Positions 7,359-13,733 of a stretch of 14,134 bases of DNA are shown here, one piece after another (positions within the stretch are counted from its first letter, which is position 1; the number at the start of each line of letters is the position of its first letter). The translations under genes and the position numbers were made by a program. This stretch comes from Verrucomicrobia bacterium UBA3214 (lineage in GTDB: Bacteria; Verrucomicrobiota; Kiritimatiellia; RFP12; UBA1067): assembly GCA_002363575.1 (NCBI GenBank), contig DEWI01000064.1:1-14134 (forward strand). Reading direction: 5' to 3'. Below the pieces are notes generated by a model. It was not told where the DNA came from, made no database searches, and saw only the letters and a list, made by a program, of their open reading frames with translations.

Positions 7359-8999
7359 TCAGGCGCGCGGCACGAAAACGTCCATGTCCAGCGTGAGGGC
7401 GCCGCGCTGGCGCAGTTCTTCGATGAAGTACGGTATGTTGCCTGTCGCGGTGTAGTAGCCTTCGACGGCGCCGTCCTTGCCGAATCCCGTCTGGTTGAAA
7501 GTGAAGATGTCCTGCATCTGTATCACATCGCCTTCGCGTCCGGTCACTTCGACGATCTTGACTATCTTGCGCGAGCCGTCGCCAAGGCGCGATTGCTGGA
7601 CCACGAGGTCGATGGCGCTGGCGATCTGCTCGCGTATCGCCGAAGACGGCAGCTCGTAGCCGGCCATCATGACCATATTCTCTAGGCGGGACATCGCGTC
7701 GCGCGGATTGTTCGCGTGCGCCGTGGTCAGCGAGCCGTCGTGGCCCGTATTCATCGCCTGCAGCATGTCCAGCGCTTCCGCGCCGCGGCATTCGCCTACG
7801 ATTATGCGATCCGGGCGCATGCGCAGCGAGTTCACCACGAGATCGCGTATCGTTATCCTTCCGCGGCCTTCGATGTTCGCCGGGCGAGCTTCGAGGCGCA
7901 CGATGTTGCGGTGGGAAAGCTTGAGTTCCGCGGAATCTTCGATCGTCACGAGGCGCTCGTTATCGGGGATGAAGCGCGAGAGTATGTTGAGAAGCGTCGT
8001 CTTTCCGCTGCCGGTTCCGCCGGAAACGAGAATGTTCTGGCGGCGCTTCACGGCCTCCTCGAGGAAAAGCGCCATCTCGCGCGTCATCGAGCCGAACGCG
8101 ATCAGATCGTCCGTCGTGAGCTTCTTCTCGGCGAATTTGCGGATCGTGAGCGAAGCGCCGTCGAGCGCCAGCGGCGGGATCACGGCATTGACGCGGCTGC
8201 CGTCCGGGAGGCGCGCATCGACCATGGGGCTTGCTTCATCGACATGCCTGCCGACTCTCTCGACAATGCGCTTTATCACCTGCACGAGGTGTTCCTCGTT
8301 CATGAACCTCACGCCGGTCTCGTAGAGAAGCCCGCGCGATTCCACGAATATCATGTCCGGCCCGTTGACCATCACTTCGGTGACTTCGGGATCGTCGAGC
8401 ATCATCGTGATAGGCCCGTAGCCGAGAAGCTCGTCCAGCATCGCGCGGCGGAATTCCGGCGCGGGAATGTCGTCGGGAAGCTCGTGCTGCAACTCGCGCA
8501 TCACGACATCGAGGCAATGCTCGGTGCGCATGGCGAGGTTTTTGTCGGCCGCGAGATCGCCGATGCCCGGCCCCGCGTTGAGCCGCGAGAGTATGACGCC
8601 GTGTATCTTCGCCTGCAGCGCCATCAGCGAATCAGTGTACAGCAGCGAGGCGTTTTCGTACTTCTTGCGGAAATCCGTGCGCCGCGGCATCTGCACGGGA
8701 GCGGGACGGCGGCCGGACGCGACGAACTTCATCACGACGTCGCCAATGCGGATTTCGTCGCCTTCGGCGAGCTTGCGCGGCGCGTCGAGGCGCTTGCCGT
8801 TCACGAACGTGCCGCGCCTGCTGCCGGCGTCTTCAAGCACTACGGCGCCGCCGCGGCAATCCGCGACGGCATGGCGCCTGGATACGGAAGTGCTCTCCAG
8901 AACGATATCGCTCGTGGAGAGTCTTCCGATCGTTATCGAGCCGTCTTGCGGCAGCTCGGCGAATCTTGCGCCGGAACTTGCGTGGATTTCGAATTTCAA
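7359..8999 (-). CDS. cpaF: Tad pilus motor ATPase CpaF/TadA with N-terminal FHA domain
   Basis: A 546-aa cytoplasmic secretion ATPase that powers Flp pilus assembly at the TadB/TadC platform. An FHA domain occupies about residues 1-95 (G25-R26, SRRH 40-43, GTFVNG 63-68), fused to a CpaF ATPase: N-terminal domain 115-300, Walker A GGTGSGKTT (327-335), Asp box RLVTIEDSAEL (349-359), Walker B region RPDRIIVGECRG (395-406) and His box GHDGSLTTAHAN (419-430). In the FHA the key Asn of the usual SRNGTF is replaced (S60-R61-R62-G63), so phosphothreonine binding is doubtful. The chosen start is TTG at 8999 with GGAAG four bases upstream; no ATG fits before the FHA fold, and longer readings enter cpaC. 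TTG may limit synthesis relative to the secretin. Most CpaF/TadA proteins lack an FHA. Confidence 0.93.
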   Translation of the reverse strand: MKFEIHASSGARFAELPQDGSITIGRLSTSDIVLESTSVSRRHAVADCRGGAVVLEDAGSRRGTFVNGKRLDAPRKLAEGDEIRIGDVVMKFVASGRRPAPVQMPRRTDFRKKYENASLLYTDSLMALQAKIHGVILSRLNAGPGIGDLAADKNLAMRTEHCLDVVMRELQHELPDDIPAPEFRRAMLDELLGYGPITMMLDDPEVTEVMVNGPDMIFVESRGLLYETGVRFMNEEHLVQVIKRIVERVGRHVDEASPMVDARLPDGSRVNAVIPPLALDGASLTIRKFAEKKLTTDDLIAFGSMTREMALFLEEAVKRRQNILVSGGTGSGKTTLLNILSRFIPDNERLVTIEDSAELKLSHRNIVRLEARPANIEGRGRITIRDLVVNSLRMRPDRIIVGECRGAEALDMLQAMNTGHDGSLTTAHANNPRDAMSRLENMVMMAGYELPSSAIREQIASAIDLVVQQSRLGDGSRKIVKIVEVTGREGDVIQMQDIFTFNQTGFGKDGAVEGYYTATGNIPYFIEELRQRGALTLDMDVFVPRA

Positions 9000-9029
9000 G
9001 TTTCTTCCGGTTTTTCGGGGTGTGGCGCC

Positions 9030-9045
9030 CGCGCCGCCAGGCGCG
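9030..9045 (-). other. GC hairpin in the cpaC-cpaF gap
   Basis: Immediately after the cpaC stop codon the minus strand has CGCGCC-TGGC-GGCGCG, a perfect 6-bp stem with a 4-base loop, with no T-run after it. It lies before the cpaF Shine-Dalgarno and could mark mRNA processing or partial attenuation between the secretin and the motor gene. Such hairpins are common in GC-rich DNA. Confidence 0.3.
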
Positions 9046-9046
9046 C

Positions 9047-10630
9047 TCAGAATGTGAACCAGTTCAGCCAGCTCCAGAAGCCGGTGAAGCCCTCTTCCTC
9101 TTCGCGTTCGTCGAGAATCTGCTTGGTCGTCTTGCCTTCGACGGCCTTGAGAGGGATGTTGATCTCGTTCTCTACGCCGAGAGTGCCGTCGATCGTGGTA
9201 TCGACGATTTCCGGGCAGACCATCACGATGAGCTTGCGGTCGGTGACTTCGGATTTGCGGTCGGCGACGAACCAGTTGAGAAGCGGCGTGTTGCGAAGCA
9301 CCGGAATTCCCGAGGGCGGCGTGCGGCGATCCACGAGATCCGAGAAGCCGCTCAGGCACGTGGTGCGGCCGATAGGGCAGGTGATCTTCTGCTTGGAAAT
9401 ATCCTCCTTGCGGTCGTAGGTGTCGCCGGTCATCGGCACGACGGAGGACAGGCCGAAATCGAGATCCAGCTCCATGCGCGATTCATCGAGCATGCCGCCC
9501 TTAGCGCCGATCGTGAAGCCGTAGGGGATCTCCTTGAGGTCGGCGGCTTCCCCGCCATAGACGCGCACGAAGATCGTGCCGCCGCTCTTGAAAGTCGCGC
9601 CATCCTTGCCCCAGCTTTCCATCAGCGTGTATGCCGTATCGCTGACGCGGCTTATGCCGTTTTCCGCGAGGAAGCGCGTGGTGAAGCCGAGGTTGGCGCC
9701 GATCTGCGCCTGCTTGCCCGTGCCGCCGCCGTGCAGGAGGTTCTGGAGGATGTTGAAGATGCCGGTGATCTGGAAAGCGCCGTCTTCCGTGACCGCGGAG
9801 GGGTTGCCAATCTGCGCAATGTCGGATTCGCCGAGCGCCATGTACGCGATCGAGAGGCGGATCGTCGGACGGGCCACGTAAACCTGGAAATTCAGGCGCG
9901 ACTGATGCTCGGGATCGACCGCGGAGTTCCCTTCCGCCGCCTTCGCGCCATCGCTAGCGAGCCATGCACTTTCGCGGAGGGCGCAAGCGCGGATCTGCTC
10001 GAGCTGCTCCGGCGTATAGACCTTCGCCTGGATGTTCATGGTGCGGTTGACGGTGTTGTAGTCGAGCGCGACGTAGTTCGCCTTCCAGCTCTCCGGCTTG
10101 CCGGTGAACTTCGTGAAGCCCGCCTCGAGTCCGCACTGCTGGATGTTCTCCTTCATCTTCGCGAGCAGATCGTCGCCCGGCGTGAAGACCGCGAAATTGT
10201 GCGCCTCCGGATAAAGCTTCAAGACCTTCATCATGTACGTCCAGTCCTTGATCTTCGTGACCGTGCCGGTGATCTTGATGTAGTCGCCGCTGACTTCTGC
10301 GAGGACTTCGGGGACGGCCTCCAGCTCGCGGCTCAGATTTGCGCACTTCCGGTCGAGATCGTGGCCGACGGAAATCTGGAACTTCTGCGTCAGCTCCATG
10401 TCGCCGATCACGTCGATATCGCAGCGGCCGCGGCGCAGCGCCGTGATTCTGAGCGACGTATCGCCGGTCTTCTCGATGCGCACGACTTCTTTGTTGGACG
10501 GCGTGTAGCTGCGGATCGGGAACGCCACCGAAACCGTGGTGCTCTGCTGCTCCACCATCTTTATCTCTTCGTCGCCGCGGCACAGCAAAGCCGCAAACGC
10601 CGCCGCGATTATCGCCAGTCTGATTTTCAT
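9047..10630 (-). CDS. cpaC: Tad pilus outer-membrane secretin CpaC/RcpA
   Basis: A 527-aa secretin that would form the outer-membrane channel for the pilus. A signal peptide (MKIRLAIIAAAFAALLC, residues 1-17) precedes the N-terminal pilus-assembly domain (about 28-90, IRSYTPSNKEVVRIEKTGD), a BON-like segment (about 92-165, VSGDYIKITGTVTKIKDW) and the secretin domain (about 245-475). The C-terminal secretin signature is SGIPVLRNTPLLNWFV followed by RKLIVMVCPEIVDT. A Cys at residue 17 lies at the end of the hydrophobic stretch, but the preceding Leu makes it a poor lipobox. The protein ends in an acidic patch (EREEEE) and an aromatic-rich tail, WSWLNWFTF. The ATG at 10630 has an excellent AGGAGG eight bases upstream, and the stop is 47 bases before cpaF. 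Confidence 0.93.
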   Translation of the reverse strand: MKIRLAIIAAAFAALLCRGDEEIKMVEQQSTTVSVAFPIRSYTPSNKEVVRIEKTGDTSLRITALRRGRCDIDVIGDMELTQKFQISVGHDLDRKCANLSRELEAVPEVLAEVSGDYIKITGTVTKIKDWTYMMKVLKLYPEAHNFAVFTPGDDLLAKMKENIQQCGLEAGFTKFTGKPESWKANYVALDYNTVNRTMNIQAKVYTPEQLEQIRACALRESAWLASDGAKAAEGNSAVDPEHQSRLNFQVYVARPTIRLSIAYMALGESDIAQIGNPSAVTEDGAFQITGIFNILQNLLHGGGTGKQAQIGANLGFTTRFLAENGISRVSDTAYTLMESWGKDGATFKSGGTIFVRVYGGEAADLKEIPYGFTIGAKGGMLDESRMELDLDFGLSSVVPMTGDTYDRKEDISKQKITCPIGRTTCLSGFSDLVDRRTPPSGIPVLRNTPLLNWFVADRKSEVTDRKLIVMVCPEIVDTTIDGTLGVENEINIPLKAVEGKTTKQILDEREEEEGFTGFWSWLNWFTF

Positions 10631-10721
10631 TGTCTTGCCTCCTGGTTTGTTGTTATTGTCTTTCTGCGCTTCTCAGGGCGCCATGGTCCTCCGGCACGCC
10701 GCAAGCCTGGCGCCGCCGGCG

Positions 10722-11501
10722 CTACTCGCCATCGGGTATGGATACCGACTCGAGACCCTTGCGGAGATTCTGGAACGTCCTTTCGTCCACTACGCCGACG
10801 TCGCGCCGCTTCAGCGAGCCGCGGTCGTTCGTGCGGCGCAGCGCCGGATAGAGATCCATCGTGCGCTGCGCCGCCACCAGCGTGGCCGCCTGCTGCGGCG
10901 CGAGCGCCACGACGATCGTGGCGCGCGAGCCGCCGGCGCCGTCGATCCTGAGGCCGTCGCCGCGGCCGACATCGAGAATCTTGACACACGGGAAGATTAC
11001 GCTCGTGGCCTCGTTCTCGATTTCCTCCGGCTTTTCCGTCGCGTCCATCTTGGCGATTTTCTCCTTCAGCGTGAAAGTGCCGAGGACGGCGATTTCCATT
11101 CCTGGCTGCAAAAACTGCACGAGCGAAGCATCCGCGAACGTAATCGGCACCGCCCACTCGCCTTCGCTCACGAGCGCGTCGAAGCGCGGCGCGAACTCCA
11201 CGTCGTCCAGCAGGACGTAGTCGCCTTTCGGAATCGTCCTCACCACCGCCTGGCCGACGACGCGATTCGCCTCGCTCCACGGGATGTATTTCGACGGCGC
11301 GGATGCGAAATCGACGCTGCGCTTGACCAGCCACTCTTCCTTGACGACATCCTTGCCAGGCTCTATATTCTGCGCGGCCGCGACTACTTCGACAGTCCTG
11401 CGCGCGCCGCCGTCGTCCTTCGGGCGAATCATGCGGCTGACCGCGAACACCGCCGCGCCTGCCAGCAAAACCGCTATGATCATCGGGATCGTATTTTTCA
11501 T
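10722..11501 (-). CDS. cpaB: Tad pilus assembly protein CpaB/RcpC
   Basis: A 259-aa periplasmic, membrane-anchored Tad component thought to work with the secretin. An N-terminal signal-anchor (residues 5-22, IPMIIAVLLAGAAVFAVS) precedes a SAF/antifreeze-like domain at about 36-100 with the family pattern VEVVAAAQNIEPGKDVVKEE and, further on, VVGQAVVRTIPKGDYVLLDD. A C-terminal CpaB domain (115-225) contains PITFADASLVQFLQPGMEIAVLGTF and ATIVVALAPQQAATLVAAQ, typical of RcpC/CpaB. The ATG at 11501 has AAGGAAGG ten bases upstream. It is the first gene after the sigma-54 promoter and is followed after 91 bases by the secretin gene, the usual cpaB-cpaC order. Length is within the family range. Confidence 0.92.
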   Translation of the reverse strand: MKNTIPMIIAVLLAGAAVFAVSRMIRPKDDGGARRTVEVVAAAQNIEPGKDVVKEEWLVKRSVDFASAPSKYIPWSEANRVVGQAVVRTIPKGDYVLLDDVEFAPRFDALVSEGEWAVPITFADASLVQFLQPGMEIAVLGTFTLKEKIAKMDATEKPEEIENEATSVIFPCVKILDVGRGDGLRIDGAGGSRATIVVALAPQQAATLVAAQRTMDLYPALRRTNDRGSLKRRDVGVVDERTFQNLRKGLESVSIPDGE

Positions 11502-11603
11502 TTTCTTCTGCCTTCCTTGGTATGGCGTGTGGAAAATTCTTTTGGTCTGCTACCCTCAAAGGTCGTGTCTGCGATTCTCGATTCGCCTGTGCAATTTCCG
11601 GAA

Positions 11604-11620
11604 AGCAGAAAGCGTGCCAC
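11604..11620 (-). promoter_or_regulatory. Sigma-54 (-24/-12) promoter of the cpaB-led operon
   Basis: The minus strand reads TGGCACGCTTTCTGCT, matching the TGGCACG-N4-TTGCW consensus with GG (11618-11617) and GC (11606-11605) separated by exactly ten bases. Predicted transcription start is near 11593, giving a leader of about 90 bases before cpaB at 11501. The same 16 bases occur in front of both pilin genes. Confidence 0.85.
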
Positions 11621-11693
11621 CATGGCTTGCGGAAGTCCCGCCGTATGGAATGCCGCCACCTCGCTGCACGGGAAACGCACATTTGCCCGCCAC

Positions 11694-11728
11694 TGTATCG
11701 AAAACGTACACTCCTCCTCGTTTTATCG
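11694..11728. promoter_or_regulatory. Candidate upstream activator site for the cpaB promoter
   Basis: About 100-135 bases upstream of the predicted start, a normal distance for a bEBP enhancer, the plus strand has TGTATCGAAAACG (11694-11706) and CGTTTTATCG (11719-11728), forming an imperfect inverted repeat with AAAACG/CGTTTT arms. The first arm, read on the minus strand, is CGTTTTCGATACA, which matches CGTTTTCAATACA at 457-469 upstream of the 105-aa pilin gene at 12 of 13 positions. The binding role is inferred. Confidence 0.3.
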
Positions 11729-11778
11729 TTTCGTATTCAATCGTCTGCCTGGCCTGCCGCCCGCTTGACTCTTCCTCG

Positions 11779-13191
11779 CTATTCGAGACCGTACTTCTTG
11801 AGCTTTTCGTAGAGCGCGCTGCGGCTTATCCCCAGGAGTTCTTTCGCCTTGGACTTGTTGCCGCCGGCCTTGTTCAGCGCATCGACGATCGCGCGCCTCT
11901 CTATCGCTTCGAGATTCAGCGACTCCTGCTCGCCCGGCGCGCCACCGCCGCGCACCGCCTCGTACGCGGGCGGCGCCGCGCCTCCCTCGGGCTGCGCTGG
12001 CCGGTCGAGCTGCGCTGTCGCGCCGTCGCTTTCGCGCACAACGCCGCCGGATGCGGCGATTTCCGCCGGCAGATCGGAAAGCGCGATGACGTCGTTTTCG
12101 CTGAGTATGACAATACGTTCTACGGTGTTCTTTAGCTCGCGGACATTGCCCGGCCACTTGTAGCGGCACATCGCGGACATCGCCTCCGCCGATACGGAGC
12201 GCGAAAGCCCTCCCGTCTGCCGCACATAGTGGTTGACGAGATCCGGAATGTCGGCGATGCGCTCGCGCAGCGGCGGCAGGTCGATCTGTATCACGTTCAG
12301 GCGGTAGTAGAGATCTTCGCGGAACCGCCCTTCGGCGACCGCCTTCTTCAAATCGCGGTTCGTCGCGCAGATTACGCGCACATCGACCTTGACAGGCTCC
12401 GTGCCGCCGACTCGCATGAATTCCCCTTCCTGGAGCACGCGAAGAAGCTTTACTTGCGTCTCCGCGTTTATCTCGCCTATCTCGTCGAGGAAAATCGTGC
12501 CGCCGTCAGCTTCTTCGAAGAGGCCTTTCTTCTGCTTGTCGGCGCCGGTGAACGCACCCTTCTCGTAGCCGAAAAGCGAACTCGCCAGCAGCGTCGGCTC
12601 TATCGCTCCGGAATGCACGGGCAGGAACTTCGCTTCTTTGCGCGTGCTCTCTTCCCAGACGAATCGCGCGAACAGCTCCTTGCCTGTCCCGGATTCTCCG
12701 AAAAGCAGAACGGTCGCATTGGACTTCGCCGCGCGCGCCGCCGTCTTCATCGCGCTTTTCAACGCTTCCGAACGCCCGATCAGCGCCTGCGCGCCGGCGC
12801 CGGTGAATGCACGCGCCGCCGTCGGCTCCAGCGTGCGCGTCGCGCAATCCCAGATTTCCGTATCCTCGCTCTTGCGCTCCTGCACCGCATCGACGAGACT
12901 GAGCGGAACACGCCCGAATTTCACGATATCGCCGGGAGCGATAAGTTTGCGCTGCACGCTCACGCCATTGACATATGTGCCGTTGCGGCTCCCGACATCG
13001 GTGACGCGCCATGCGTCGCCATTCCATGTCAAAACCGCATGCTCGCGCGAAACGCTAGGCTCGTGCAGGCATATATCGCCGTGACGCCCCACCGTCAGGC
13101 GGTCGCCTTTCAATATATAGCGCACAAGCACCCCGCGCGGGCATTCGCCTGTCAATATATAGGAACTTTCCTTTTCCATCGTACGGCGCAT
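11779..13191 (-). CDS. Sigma-54-dependent transcriptional activator with N-terminal FHA domain
   Basis: A 470-aa bacterial enhancer-binding protein that would hydrolyse ATP to open sigma-54 RNA polymerase complexes. Domain order: FHA domain about residues 14-100 (G35-R36, SREH 48-51, SRNGTYVNG 68-76, all key phosphothreonine-contact residues present); AAA+ core about 135-375 with Walker A GESGTGKE (165-172), the intact sigma-54 contact loop GAFTGA (212-217), Walker B GTIFLDEIGE (231-240) and WPGNVREL (346-353); a low-complexity Gly/Ala/Pro linker 380-425; and a Fis-type helix-turn-helix 427-468. The FHA replaces the receiver domain of NtrC-like proteins, implying control by a Thr-phosphorylated partner rather than a histidine kinase. 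Two in-frame ATGs (13191, 13179) are possible and neither has a clear Shine-Dalgarno. It sits directly upstream of the cpaB operon, whose promoter carries a -24/-12 element. Confidence 0.95.
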   Translation of the reverse strand: MRRTMEKESSYILTGECPRGVLVRYILKGDRLTVGRHGDICLHEPSVSREHAVLTWNGDAWRVTDVGSRNGTYVNGVSVQRKLIAPGDIVKFGRVPLSLVDAVQERKSEDTEIWDCATRTLEPTAARAFTGAGAQALIGRSEALKSAMKTAARAAKSNATVLLFGESGTGKELFARFVWEESTRKEAKFLPVHSGAIEPTLLASSLFGYEKGAFTGADKQKKGLFEEADGGTIFLDEIGEINAETQVKLLRVLQEGEFMRVGGTEPVKVDVRVICATNRDLKKAVAEGRFREDLYYRLNVIQIDLPPLRERIADIPDLVNHYVRQTGGLSRSVSAEAMSAMCRYKWPGNVRELKNTVERIVILSENDVIALSDLPAEIAASGGVVRESDGATAQLDRPAQPEGGAAPPAYEAVRGGGAPGEQESLNLEAIERRAIVDALNKAGGNKSKAKELLGISRSALYEKLKKYGLE

Positions 13192-13235
13192 ATTCTATCA
13201 TATTTATACTGTATGACGCAAGTGCGCATGTTCAA
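13192..13235 (-). promoter_or_regulatory. AT-rich candidate promoter of the FHA-bEBP gene
   Basis: The region upstream of the activator gene is strikingly AT-rich for this genome. On the minus strand it contains TTGCGT, an 18-base gap, then TAGAAT (complement of 13192-13197), which could be -35/-10 boxes for the housekeeping sigma factor. TATGAT and TATAAA lie a few bases further upstream as alternative -10 elements. The -10 abuts the ATG at 13191, so if it is used translation would more likely begin at the second ATG (13179). No -24/-12 element is seen here, so the activator seems not to use the sigma-54 promoter type found at its likely targets. Confidence 0.3.
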
Positions 13236-13299
13236 TATTATCAGCGGAAAGTTGCATTATCCACCATCGAAAATCCCGAAGGCGCGTCAGGACGAATCG

Positions 13300-13346
13300 C
13301 GAAACAACACGGCCCGGAGCCGCGCCATGCGCTGCTCCGGGCCGTG
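13300..13346 (-). terminator. Probable intrinsic terminator of cysS-trxA
   Basis: A perfect 13-bp inverted repeat, CACGGCCCGGAGC at 13308-13320 and its reverse complement at 13334-13346, encloses a 13-base loop. On the minus strand the stem is followed by TTGTTTCG, a short T-rich run. It lies about 56 bases past the trxA stop. The tail is weak for a classical rho-independent terminator, but the stem is very stable and nothing comparable lies elsewhere in the intergenic region. Confidence 0.6.
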
Positions 13347-13351
13347 CCGAC

Positions 13352-13396
13352 GGCGGCGTATGCCGCCTGCATTCGATTCCGCCGGCTTGCCGGCGG
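13352..13396 (-). other. Two further hairpins just after trxA
   Basis: Between the trxA stop and the terminator are two short perfect hairpins: GGCGGC-GTAT-GCCGCC at 13352-13367 and CCGCCGG-CTTG-CCGGCGG at 13379-13396. With the 13-bp stem at 13308-13346 they form three consecutive stem-loops in about 90 bases. They could stabilise the 3' end of the cysS-trxA mRNA or help termination. Function is inferred from structure only. Confidence 0.4.
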
Positions 13397-13401
13397 CGAC
13401 A

Positions 13402-13704
13402 TCACGAGGCGAATGCCTTCTTGATCGCCCCGATATCCGTGACGCCGATAAACTCTGCCGTCTTCTTGCCGTCAATATAGCAGAACAGCGCGGGTATGGA
13501 CATGATGCCGAAGGCCGCCGCCAATTCCGGAGCTTCATCGACATTGACTTTGACAATGCGTAAATCCGGCATCGCCGGCGCCAATTCGCTCGCGATCTTC
13601 TCACCCATCATCATGCACGGCCCGCACCATGTCGCCCAAAAATCGACGAGTACCTTGCCATCCTTCACGGCTTCATCGAATTCCACTTGTGTCTTGACAT
13701 CCAT
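13402..13704 (-). CDS. trxA: Thioredoxin
   Basis: A 100-aa single-domain thioredoxin, the usual length for the family, acting as a cytoplasmic dithiol-disulfide reductant. The active site is WCGPC at residues 26-30 in the context VLVDFWATWCGPCMMMGEK. The cis-proline is in IMSIPALFCYIDGKK (P71) and a family-typical VDEAPELAAAFGI segment precedes it. There is no signal peptide or membrane segment. The start is the ATG at 13704, preceded by a strong AGGAGG eight bases upstream; an open frame continuing to 14118 is only an overlap with cysS. The three methionines after CGPC replace the more usual K-M-x-x-P. Located 29 bases after cysS and followed by a hairpin terminator, it closes the housekeeping operon. 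A role in the pilus locus is not indicated. Confidence 0.93.
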   Translation of the reverse strand: MDVKTQVEFDEAVKDGKVLVDFWATWCGPCMMMGEKIASELAPAMPDLRIVKVNVDEAPELAAAFGIMSIPALFCYIDGKKTAEFIGVTDIGAIKKAFAS

Positions 13705-13733
13705 TTCGCGCCTCCTTTGCGTAATTGATTCTC

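Noticed and set aside
9000..9359. N-terminal extension of CpaF into the secretin gene
   Set aside because: The added residues are an out-of-frame reading of cpaC with low-complexity Arg/Ser composition. The TTG at 8999 has a Shine-Dalgarno and directly precedes the FHA fold.
8966..10951. 661-codon open frame on the plus strand, and similar ones at 817-2073, 5597-6931, 7716-9419, 10536-11768 and 12229-13563
   Set aside because: All lie opposite recognised Tad, FHA or bEBP genes, lack family motifs and cross gene boundaries. They are GC-bias shadows.
11498..11680. 60-codon minus-strand ORF between the activator and cpaB
   Set aside because: It covers the sigma-54 promoter and the cpaB leader, has no clear ribosome site and shows no recognisable composition. 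More likely non-coding.
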